This document shows, piece after piece, positions 1 through 5,311 of a DNA stretch of 7,943 nucleotides. Below the pieces are notes generated by a model. The model ran no database searches and had not been told where the DNA came from. It saw only the letters and a list, made by a program, of their open reading frames with translations. The stretch covers positions 1 through 7,943 of the forward strand of contig VBAB01000089.1 of NCBI GenBank assembly GCA_005888525.1, read 5' to 3'. Every line of letters begins with the position of its first letter. Position 1 is the stretch's first letter. The translations under genes were made by a program, and so were the position numbers. Source of the stretch: Alphaproteobacteria bacterium. GTDB taxonomy: Bacteria > Pseudomonadota > Alphaproteobacteria > Rhizobiales > Hyphomicrobiaceae.

Positions 1-13
1 GGAGGAGAAGACA

Positions 14-997
14 ATGACACACCAAGCATCGACCACGCGGCGGGACCTGCTCAAGCTCGCGGGCGGGGCGGCGACGTTTGCCGCGCTGGGCGCGATCGGC
101 ACCGACGCGGCGCGCGCGGCCGCGCCGATGCTGGGCGTCTCAAGGCCGAGCGTCTATCGCTTCAAGCTCGGCAACTTCGAGGTCACCAACATTCTCGACG
201 GCTACGTGCAGGGCAACGGCCCGCATCCTATCTTCGGCAACAATCAACCGGCCGAAGCCGTGCAAGCCTATGCGAAGTCCCAGGGCCTCCCGCCGACCAA
301 GATGGAGAACGTCTACGTCAACACGCTCGTGAACACGGGCAAGGAGCTCGTTCTGTTCGATGCGGGTAACGCGAAAGGCCGCATGGCAACTGCCGGCAAG
401 CTGGCCGATCTCCTCGTCACTGCCGGCTACAAGCCCGAGCAGATCGACGTCGTCGTCATCACCCATGGGCATCCCGACCACATCGGCGGTCTCATGGAGG
501 GTGGCAAGCCGGTCTACCCCAATGCGCGCTACGTCTTCGGCGAGGCTGAGTTCGACTACTGGAAGAAGGGCGAGAACATCGCCGAAAACCGCAAGGCCAA
601 CCGCGAGCAGTTCATGCAGGTCGCCGTACCATTCGGCGAGAAGGCGACGTTCCTGAAAGGGGAGGGCGAGGTCGTTGCGGGCATCCGCTCCGTCCCGGCG
701 TTTGGACATTCGCGAGGAATGATGGCCTACCATATCGAGAGCGACGGCCAGCGGCTGTTGAACTGGGCCGACGTGGCCAACCACTACGTCATGGCGATCC
801 AGCAGCCCGAATGGCACGTGTCGTTCGACGACGACAAGGAGATGGGCGTTGCAACCCGCAAGCGCATCTTCGACATGGTGTCCAACGAGAGGCTGCCCGT
901 TGTCGGCTACCACATGCCGTTCCCATCGGTGGGCTTCGTGGAGAAGGCGGGGACGAGCTATCGCTGGGTGCCCGCGAGTTACCACTTCAATTTGTGA
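14..997 (+). CDS. Tat-exported MBL-fold metallo-hydrolase
   Basis: This 327-residue protein of the metallo-beta-lactamase fold is probably a periplasmic hydrolase. The N-terminus carries a twin-arginine signal (TTRRDLLKLAGG, R9-R10), followed by an Ala-rich hydrophobic stretch to about residue 37, with likely cleavage after an ARA-type site. The dinuclear metal motif HxHxDH is intact (H151, H153, D155, H156). Further ligand candidates are H232 in FGHSRG, D253 in NWADV and H300 in GYHMPF, so the full active site appears present. The overall pattern resembles the lactonase-like/YtnP-type MBL hydrolases, but the substrate cannot be read from sequence; lactone, ester or another hydrolysis is possible. 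A strong ribosome binding site (GGAGG at 1-5) precedes the ATG and supports this start. The gene is the first in the window, so its upstream neighbour is unknown. Family is secure; substrate is not. Confidence 0.93.
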   Translation: MTHQASTTRRDLLKLAGGAATFAALGAIGTDAARAAAPMLGVSRPSVYRFKLGNFEVTNILDGYVQGNGPHPIFGNNQPAEAVQAYAKSQGLPPTKMENVYVNTLVNTGKELVLFDAGNAKGRMATAGKLADLLVTAGYKPEQIDVVVITHGHPDHIGGLMEGGKPVYPNARYVFGEAEFDYWKKGENIAENRKANREQFMQVAVPFGEKATFLKGEGEVVAGIRSVPAFGHSRGMMAYHIESDGQRLLNWADVANHYVMAIQQPEWHVSFDDDKEMGVATRKRIFDMVSNERLPVVGYHMPFPSVGFVEKAGTSYRWVPASYHFNL

Positions 998-1015
998 CGC
1001 TGCGTCCAGCGGCAT

Positions 1016-1094
1016 ACGTTGGGTCAACCCCGGCGAAGGCCTGGGGAAGACCCAACCTATCCGCCCGCCTTGCAATGCGGGCTCAGCCCAACGT
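1016..1094. repeat. Short inverted-repeat element with GTTGGGTC arms
   Basis: Arms GTTGGGTC (1018-1025) and GACCCAAC (1049-1056) form an 8-bp stem. After an AA/AA internal mismatch it continues with CCCC (1028-1031) pairing GGGG (1043-1046). A third arm, CCCAACGT (1087-1094), is the complement of ACGTTGGG at 1016-1023, so two alternative pairings are possible. The element lies about 20 bases after the stop of the MBL gene. There is no T-run, so it is not a canonical rho-independent terminator, although it could stabilise or end the transcript. I recall similar GTTGGGT/ACCCAAC short repeats as dispersed elements in many proteobacterial genomes; calling this one a mobile repeat is inference. 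Confidence 0.5.
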
Positions 1095-1171
1095 TGCATT
1101 TGGGAGCAGGTGATTCAATCTGAAGCGATCTGCTCTAGAATGCTCACGGACAGTACCCCTGGAGGAAACCC

Positions 1172-1807
1172 ATGATATACGAGCTGCGAACGTACACCCT
1201 GAAACAGGGCAGCGTGCCGGAGGTGGCCAAGAACTCCGGCACGGTCGGGCGCGACATCCGCAAGGACGACTACGGCAAGCTCGAGGGCTACTGGGTCACC
1301 GAGATCGGGCCGCTCAACCAGGTGATGCACCTGTGGAGCTACAAGGACCTCAACGAGCGCGCGCAGCTCAGGGCCGAGCTCGCCAAGAATCCGCGCTGGA
1401 ACAGTGAATACGTACCGCTCATTCGCCCCAACTTGGTGCGCCAGGACATCCGGCTGCTCAACGCGGTGAGGGCCCCGGCCGCGCCGACGAAGACGCCCAA
1501 CGTCTACGAGCTGCGCTGCTACCGCGCCAGGCCCGGTGCGGCCAAGCAATGGCTCGATCTCTTCACCGGCGCTCTGCCGGTGCGCGAGAAATATTCCAAG
1601 ATCGTGGGGCTGTGGACCACCGAAGCCGGGCAACCCAACGAGATCTGCCACCTGTGGGCCTACGCTGACCTCAACGCCCGCGCGGCCGTGCGCGCCGAGT
1701 CCGGCAAGGACCCGGGCTGGCAGGCGTTCCTGAAGAGCAGCACCGGCCTGCTCGACGAGATGCACTCCACGATCATGCTGCCGGCGGCGCACTCGCCGCT
1801 GAAGTAG
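1172..1807 (+). CDS. NIPSNAP family protein with two tandem domains
   Basis: This 211-residue protein consists of two copies of the NIPSNAP ferredoxin-like (dimeric alpha/beta barrel) domain. Copy 1 starts at residue 1 (IYELRTY) and copy 2 near residue 110 (VYELRCY). Both carry the same pattern further on: G-x-W-x-TE-x-G-x-x-N, then HLW-x-Y-x-DLN-x-RA and RAE-x-x-K-x-P-x-W. There is no signal peptide or membrane segment, so it is probably cytoplasmic. Bacterial NIPSNAP proteins have no generally established reaction and often sit beside catabolic or oxidative genes, so no substrate is assigned. The start is supported by GGAGGA at 1161-1166, five bases before the ATG. It lies 174 bases after the MBL gene on the same strand, with a repeat in between, so co-transcription is possible but not shown. 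Confidence 0.92.
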   Translation: MIYELRTYTLKQGSVPEVAKNSGTVGRDIRKDDYGKLEGYWVTEIGPLNQVMHLWSYKDLNERAQLRAELAKNPRWNSEYVPLIRPNLVRQDIRLLNAVRAPAAPTKTPNVYELRCYRARPGAAKQWLDLFTGALPVREKYSKIVGLWTTEAGQPNEICHLWAYADLNARAAVRAESGKDPGWQAFLKSSTGLLDEMHSTIMLPAAHSPLK

Positions 1808-1811
1808 CGCA

Positions 1812-1838
1812 GGTGTCAGACCCTCTGGGTCTGACACC
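1812..1838. repeat. Compact palindrome, GTCAGAC family, copy A
   Basis: The 12-bp arms GGTGTCAGACCC (1812-1823) and GGGTCTGACACC (1827-1838) are perfect complements around a 3-base centre (TCT). It begins four bases after the NIPSNAP stop codon. It could fold into a strong hairpin and act as an mRNA 3' end or stabiliser, but it lacks a following T-run. It shares the GTCAGAC core with the palindromes near 1871, 4286 and 5213. Confidence 0.8.
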
Positions 1839-1870
1839 ATGGCACCTGCTCACCGATGGGGATACGCGAT

Positions 1871-1897
1871 GGTGTCAGACCCGGAGGGTCCGACACC
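1871..1897. repeat. Compact palindrome, GTCAGAC family, copy B
   Basis: Arms GGTGTCAGACCC (1871-1882) and GGGTCCGACACC (1886-1897) flank the centre GGA. The left arm is identical to that of copy A, and the right arm differs by one base (T to C), which leaves a single mismatch (A-C) in the stem. Copies A and B are thus direct repeats of a 27-base hairpin with a 59-base period and a 32-base spacer (1839-1870). Confidence 0.78.
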
Positions 1898-1962
1898 GGC
1901 ATCTGGGTCAGCGCTTCGAGCGACCCCACCTCCGCCTGATACGTCGAAGGAGCGGACGCACA

Positions 1963-2002
1963 AACCCCGTGGCCTGCGACAAGCGCAGCGCACCACGGGG
2001 TT
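1963..2002 (-). terminator. Probable terminator of the HU gene
   Basis: The 10-bp arms AACCCCGTGG (1963-1972) and CCACGGGGTT (1993-2002) are perfect complements. Inside them CTGCG (1974-1978) pairs with CGCAG (1984-1988) around the loop ACAAG. The stem lies about 35 bases past the stop of the minus-strand HU gene. Read on the minus strand, the second arm ends in GGGGTT and runs into a short TTTGTG tail. The tail is weak for a rho-independent terminator, but stem strength and position fit. The same structure could also insulate against reading through from the plus-strand NIPSNAP side. Confidence 0.6.
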
Positions 2003-2036
2003 GCGAAGATCAGGCGCGGAACGCGAAGGACGCGGA

Positions 2037-2363
2037 CTAGACCGCTTCCTTCAGGTCCTTGGCGGCGCGGAAGGCGACCTTCTTGCTCGCCTTGATCTTG
2101 ATCGCCTCGCCGGTCGCCGGGTTGCGGCCCATGCGCGCCGGGCGCTTGCGCACCTGCAGGATTCCGAGCCCGCCGATGCGGATGCGGGCACCGCGCTTGA
2201 GGTGCTTGGTGACCGTCGTGACCATCTCTTCGAGCATGGACATGACTTGCTTTTTCGGCAGCTCGTGCGACTCCGACAGAGTCTCGGCGAGCTGGCGCAG
2301 CGTGACGGTCTCGACTTTGGCGGGCGTGCCGGACGTGGCAGTAGACGTCGAGTTGGTGGCCAT
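2037..2363 (-). CDS. HU/IHF-family DNA-binding protein
   Basis: This 108-residue nucleoid-associated protein bends and compacts DNA as a dimer. About 19 Ser/Thr-rich residues (MATNSTSTATSGTPAKVET) precede the HU fold. The helical dimerisation part is TLRQLAETLSESHELPKKQVMSM, followed by the beta arm region GARIRIGGLGILQVRKRPAR. The family signature is clear near residues 79-105: GRNPATGE, then IKIKASKKVAFRAAKDLK. The usual length is about 90 residues, so the N-terminal extension is the odd part. The start is well supported by AGGAGAGG on the minus strand (plus positions 2373-2380), nine bases upstream of the ATG. It is monocistronic, with a strong hairpin after its stop. It is more HU-like than IHF-like, and I cannot assign hupA/hupB/ihf by name. 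Confidence 0.93.
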   Translation of the reverse strand: MATNSTSTATSGTPAKVETVTLRQLAETLSESHELPKKQVMSMLEEMVTTVTKHLKRGARIRIGGLGILQVRKRPARMGRNPATGEAIKIKASKKVAFRAAKDLKEAV

Positions 2364-2662
2364 GAGCGTGTCCCTCTCCTGGTGAGAAAGCAGCCGACTA
2401 TCATAGATCGGGCCCAGAGAATACCAGCGTTTTCACCTCATCTGCACAACTTTCCGCTGGTCTGCGGGGGTAAAAGGTGTGTGCGTTGTCGCACCTTGGG
2501 TCCGCTCCCAGAGGCCAGGCGACGGCGCCCATGATCGACCTGCGACCGACCGGCGCGCGCCCACCGGTCCTCAGAGCAACGAGGCGCTCGCAGCGGCCGG
2601 GGCGCCACCAGCGCATGTATTGAGCGGATGGCCACAGCGCCCATGCTACTGGGCTGGTCCAG
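2364..2662. other. Non-coding gap upstream of the HU gene
   Basis: These 299 bases separate the HU gene from the stop of the next minus-strand gene. Apart from the HU ribosome binding site I see no convincing gene; short open frames here have no recognisable protein features. On the minus strand a TATGAT hexamer (plus 2400-2405), about 37 bases before the HU start codon, could be a -10 box, but I find no good -35 box 17 bases upstream. Small stems are present, GTGCG/CGCAC around 2483-2497 and GACCGG/CCGGTC at 2548-2553/2564-2569. Neither is strong enough to call. HU genes are usually highly expressed, so the promoter should lie here. Confidence 0.45.
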
Positions 2663-3511
2663 CTATTGGACCTGCCGGGGCGTCTGGATCAGCTGCTGCA
2701 ATTGCAATTTGAAGGACTCGGTTGCGAAGTCGTTGGTGTTCGCCTTATTGCCGCGCGGCGACGCCATGACGACGGCCAGCGTGTGCGTCCTGACCCGCGA
2801 CACCGAGGCCAAGTTGCCGGACTGAGCCGGGCCGCGGAATTTTACCAGCGTGAAGCTGGGCGAGACGCTCCCGCTCAGCGCGACCACGAACTGCGCCTGG
2901 TGGGAGATGGAATCGAGCGGAGGATCGTTGCCGGGCGGCGGAGCGGGCGGCCGCTTGGTGGTCTTGACACCCCTGGTCGCCATCAGCCGCGGGTGATAGC
3001 CGACCGCCAGCACGCCTCGGTCGACCGGCTCGAGCGCCGAGGTGATCCACTCCTTCAGGCCGAGGTCGCCGTCGAGGCCGACGCCGGCATAAAATACGCA
3101 CCTCTCCTCCTGCCGCTTGTAGCGCAGCTCCACCAGCGACAGCGAGAAGCTGAGGCTGTCGGTGCGCACCGCCGTCGTGGTGGCGCCAGCGCTGGCGCCA
3201 ACGATGAAATTCTGCAGGACGTTGCCGACGCCCGGCACGGCCGCGGTGTGGCGCAGGTCGACGAAGCTGACCGTCGGCGTCAAGCCTGCCTGCTCGTTGA
3301 TGATGAGCGTGAGGTCGACCTTGGCGACCCAATTCGCCATCCAGGGGTACTTGTATGGGTCCGGCAAGGCGTCGGCGAGGTCGCACTTGACGCGTTCGAC
3401 CACGTCGGAGATGGCAATGCGGTTCCCCTCGAGCGAGGGGATCGTCACGCAGCCGCCCGCCATGAGCGCGGAACCCACCGCGACCAGCAGCGCAAGCCGG
3501 CAAACGCGCAT
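2663..3511 (-). CDS. Putative lipoprotein of unknown function
   Basis: I do not recognise a family for this 282-residue protein. The N-terminus is a lipoprotein-type signal: MRVCRLALLVAVGSALMAGGC, with C21 as the candidate lipidated cysteine. The lipobox is slightly loose (Ala at -3). The mature part looks beta-rich and contains a stretch of alternating hydrophobic residues (VDLTLIINEQAGLTPTVSFVDLR). It also has a Gly/Ala segment (VGASAGATTTAV) and a Pro-rich linker (KRPPAPPPGNDPP) near residue 190. The start at 3511 is preferred over upstream ATGs (3526, 3562) because TGGAGA lies eight bases before it on the minus strand (plus 3520-3525) and the signal peptide then starts directly. The next gene upstream is divergent. 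An envelope location is inferred; no function is. Confidence 0.82.
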   Translation of the reverse strand: MRVCRLALLVAVGSALMAGGCVTIPSLEGNRIAISDVVERVKCDLADALPDPYKYPWMANWVAKVDLTLIINEQAGLTPTVSFVDLRHTAAVPGVGNVLQNFIVGASAGATTTAVRTDSLSFSLSLVELRYKRQEERCVFYAGVGLDGDLGLKEWITSALEPVDRGVLAVGYHPRLMATRGVKTTKRPPAPPPGNDPPLDSISHQAQFVVALSGSVSPSFTLVKFRGPAQSGNLASVSRVRTHTLAVVMASPRGNKANTNDFATESFKLQLQQLIQTPRQVQ

Positions 3512-3742
3512 TCCGGAATTCTCCATCGCGCGATTGTGGAGGAACGATGAGTCGAGGGTCAAATATGGTCGGCTGGTGGTCCGGCAATCGACGGTACGCT
3601 GTGCCTCGACCGCAACAAGGCGCCCCGCCCGAGACGGCTGGCTTCAGACAACGTCGTGCACCGGCACGAAAGACACCGGTAACGAGATCAGCAGCCGACG
3701 GCTGGCGCTATGGGCTCCAGGGCGGATAAACTATGCCAATGT

Positions 3743-3766
3743 CGTTTGAACCCCCCGTTTGAACCC
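3743..3766. repeat. Two-copy direct repeat before the GFA gene
   Basis: The 11-mer CGTTTGAACCC occurs at 3743-3753 and again at 3756-3766, a period of 13 bases. The second copy abuts the Shine-Dalgarno AGGA (3767-3770) of the GFA-family gene. It may be a small tandem duplication in the leader or a pair of binding half-sites; nothing in the sequence decides between these. Confidence 0.6.
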
Positions 3767-3778
3767 AGGAATTCCCCA

Positions 3779-4279
3779 ATGTCCGCAAACGCCAAAGTTG
3801 CAGCCGCCAAAGCGGCCACCACGAGAGCAGCCGCCGGCAAGAAGCCGGTCACCACTACAGGCCGCTGCCAGTGCCGCGCCATCGAGTATCAGTTCACAGG
3901 CGAGCCAAAATGGGTGATGCACTGCCATTGCGAGAGCTGCCGGCGCGCTGTGTCGTCGGCGGTCGCCACCTACGTCGGCGTCAGGCTCGAGCAGTTCAGC
4001 TATCTGCAGGGCGAGCCCACCGTTTACGAATCCTCGCCGGGCGTTAAGCGCTATTTCTGCGCCAACTGCGGATCGCCCATGGCCTACGCCGGCGCGCGCT
4101 GGCCGGGCGAGGTGCATCTCTTCCACGGCACCCTGGCCGACCCCGGGCAGTGGCCGCCGACCGGCCATGCGCACGTCGCCGAGCAGGTGCGCTGGTTTGA
4201 AATCAACGATCATCTGCCGCGCTACGCGGCGACGGCCGGCAAGGGCGCCAAGCCCGTCCGCAAAGGGCCGAAGCGGTGA
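3779..4279 (+). CDS. GFA/CENP-V family zinc-binding protein
   Basis: This 166-residue protein belongs to the family named after glutathione-dependent formaldehyde-activating enzyme (Gfa). It has all seven characteristic cysteines: C30-x-C32, then C49-x-C51-x-x-C54, then C94-x-x-C97. In the founding family these bind two zinc ions. Most members named this way have unproven activity, so a formaldehyde role should not be assumed. An Ala/Lys-rich N-terminal extension of about 25 residues precedes the fold, and a Lys-rich tail (KGAKPVRKGPKR) ends the protein. The start at 3779 is chosen over an in-frame ATG at 3710 because AGGA (3767-3770) sits eight bases upstream and the extra upstream residues look non-coding. 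It is divergent from the lipoprotein gene to its left. A palindromic repeat follows six bases after the stop. Confidence 0.9.
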   Translation: MSANAKVAAAKAATTRAAAGKKPVTTTGRCQCRAIEYQFTGEPKWVMHCHCESCRRAVSSAVATYVGVRLEQFSYLQGEPTVYESSPGVKRYFCANCGSPMAYAGARWPGEVHLFHGTLADPGQWPPTGHAHVAEQVRWFEINDHLPRYAATAGKGAKPVRKGPKR

Positions 4280-4285
4280 ATGTGT

Positions 4286-4342
4286 GGTCAGACCCTTGCA
4301 CCCTCGTCATCCGCGGAATTGTTGCGCATTGAGGGTCTGACC
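4286..4342. repeat. Split palindrome, GGTCAGACC family, copy C
   Basis: The 11-bp arms GGTCAGACCCT (4286-4296) and AGGGTCTGACC (4332-4342) are perfect complements separated by 35 bases. Each arm contains GGTCAGACC or its complement, which is itself nearly palindromic (GGTC, one centre base, GACC). The element starts six bases after the GFA-family stop codon and ends 29 bases before the next start codon. This places it in the leader of the DUF6152-like gene if that gene is transcribed from further upstream. Confidence 0.8.
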
Positions 4343-4371
4343 CCATAGCTCCAACCATGAGGAGACCGGCA

Positions 4372-4722
4372 ATGCTCCGTAAGCTCACGCTCAGCCTGTT
4401 GCTCATGGCCGGTTCGGCGGCGGCCGTGCTGGCACATCATGGCTGGGGCAGCTACGACGCGTCGAAGCCCATCACGGTGACGGGGCCGATCGAGACCTCC
4501 AAGTACGAGAACCCGCACGCGACCATCACCGTCAAGGCTGCCGACAAGGTGTGGACAGTGACGCTGGCACCCGTCTCGCGCATGCAAAGCCGCGGCGCGC
4601 CGCCGGAGCTCGTGGCCGTCGGCAAGACGGTGGCGGCCTACGGCTATCCCTCGACGGTCGAGAAGGACGAGATCCGCGCCGAGCGCATCACCGTCGACGG
4701 CAAGACCGTCGAGATGCGCTGA
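4372..4722 (+). CDS. Exported DUF6152-like small protein
   Basis: This 116-residue secreted protein has a clear signal peptide (MLRKLTLSLLLMAGSAAAVLAHHGWGSYD), with likely cleavage at VLA before HHG. The mature protein, about 95 residues, begins HHGWGSYD and is beta-rich. It contains KYENPHATITV, VWTVTLAPVSRM and a closing YGYPSTVEKDEIRAERITVDGKTVEMR. I recognise this pattern (HHGW start, NPH, AP-x-SRM-x-x-RG, G-x-x-V-x-x-x-GYP) as DUF6152, from memory. The family has no established function that I know of; the paired N-terminal histidines and NPH could bind a metal, which is speculation. The start at ATG 4372 is favoured over ATG 4357 because GGAG (4361-4364) lies seven bases upstream. Its stop overlaps the start of the next gene (TGATG), so the two are translationally coupled. 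Confidence 0.87.
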   Translation: MLRKLTLSLLLMAGSAAAVLAHHGWGSYDASKPITVTGPIETSKYENPHATITVKAADKVWTVTLAPVSRMQSRGAPPELVAVGKTVAAYGYPSTVEKDEIRAERITVDGKTVEMR

Positions 4723-5213
4723 TGCTGCACGAGGCGCCGCAGGTCCTCATCGCGCTCGAGCAGTCGGGCCTGGCGGCGGCGATCAGGCAATCGGTGTGGG
4801 CCTATCCCGCCGCCAACGTCGGCCACATCGTGGCGCTGACGCTGTTTGCCGGCTCGGTCGCCATCATGGATGCGCGCCTGCTCGGTGCGTTCGCGGCTGC
4901 TCCACCGGCGGACGTGGTCCGGCCGGCGCGCCGGGCAGCAATGCTGGGCCTGCTGCTCATGGCGGTAACGGGCTCCGTGCTGTTCACGGCCGAGGCCAGC
5001 CATGTGGCCATGAACCCGGTGTTCCAGATCAAGGCGGCGCTGATTGCACTAGGGCTCCTCAACGCGCTGTTCGCCGGGCGCGCGCTCGATGCCGTGCTCG
5101 CCGATACGCCGGCGCGCGTGCCGCTGCCTACCCGCGTGCGGCTCTCCGCATTGCTCTCCTTGATGATCTGGATTTCGGTTGCGGCCTGCGGGCGCCTGAT
5201 CGCCTACTTCTGA
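4722..5213 (+). CDS. DUF6644-like four-helix membrane protein
   Basis: This 163-residue integral inner-membrane protein has four likely transmembrane helices at about residues 32-55, 72-90, 100-118 and 139-161. H35 (NVGHI, at the start of helix 1) and H94 (EASHVAMNP, just after helix 2) stand out, and a short amphipathic N-terminus precedes helix 1. The pattern matches what I remember of DUF6644, which has no established activity; its paired histidines in a four-helix protein invite a haem or metal idea, but that is inference. The ATG overlaps the stop of the preceding gene by one base (TGATG), so the two are one operon and probably act together across the envelope. A long hairpin-forming repeat begins at the last base of its stop codon. 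Confidence 0.83.
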   Translation: MLHEAPQVLIALEQSGLAAAIRQSVWAYPAANVGHIVALTLFAGSVAIMDARLLGAFAAAPPADVVRPARRAAMLGLLLMAVTGSVLFTAEASHVAMNPVFQIKAALIALGLLNALFAGRALDAVLADTPARVPLPTRVRLSALLSLMIWISVAACGRLIAYF

Positions 5214-5284
5214 GGGGGTCAGACCCCTCGCCTCCGAGCTGAATGGAAAGATCGCCAGCGACTGCGCGAGGGGTCTGACCCCCT
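5213..5284. repeat. Split palindrome, GGTCAGACC family, copy D
   Basis: This is the strongest inverted repeat in the window. Arms of 19 bases, AGGGGGTCAGACCCCTCGC (5213-5231) and its exact complement (5266-5284), flank a 34-base loop. Each arm also contains the near-self-complementary 13-mer GGGGTCAGACCCC or its counterpart. It starts on the final A of the membrane protein stop codon and ends 25 bases before the kdsA start. It could form a very stable hairpin in a read-through transcript. The sequence class resembles REP/RAYT-type dispersed palindromes. Confidence 0.87.
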
Positions 5285-5311
5285 ATGCGGCCCATGCTAT
5301 AAGGCCCGCAT
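5285..5311 (+). promoter_or_regulatory. Hairpin covering the kdsA start region
   Basis: ATGCGG (5285-5290) pairs with CCGCAT (5306-5311), which includes the first two bases of the start codon. After one C-C mismatch, CC (5292-5293) pairs with GG (5303-5304), the end of the AAGG ribosome binding site. The loop holds a TATAAG-like box (5298-5303 overlaps it), which could alternatively be a -10 element of a nearly leaderless transcript. Whether this controls translation is unproven. Confidence 0.35.

Noticed and set aside
140..1099. Long minus-strand open frame of 319 codons opposite the MBL gene
   Set aside because: It is antisense to a gene with an intact metal site and signal peptide. Its product is low in sense (repeated His/Arg/Val/Asp runs), and long antisense frames are expected in GC-rich DNA.
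1115..1840. Minus-strand open frame opposite the NIPSNAP gene
   Set aside because: The plus strand encodes two matching NIPSNAP domains with a strong ribosome binding site; the antisense product has no recognisable feature.
2479..2825. Short plus-strand frames in the gap before the lipoprotein stop
   Set aside because: They overlap each other in different frames, lack a ribosome binding site and have no coherent protein features.
2666..3550. Plus-strand open frame of 294 codons opposite the minus-strand lipoprotein
   Set aside because: The minus-strand reading gives a good signal peptide and ribosome binding site. The plus reading is rich in Arg, Asp and Ala with no motif.
2745..3587. Alternative minus-strand frame of 280 codons overlapping the lipoprotein
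   Set aside because: It is very Arg/Gly/His-rich with no signal or domain, a typical frame-shifted shadow.
1812..5284. CRISPR array suggested by repeated palindromes with spacers of about 34 bases
   Set aside because: The units are scattered over three loci behind different genes, with at most two per locus and variable flanks, and no cas gene is present.
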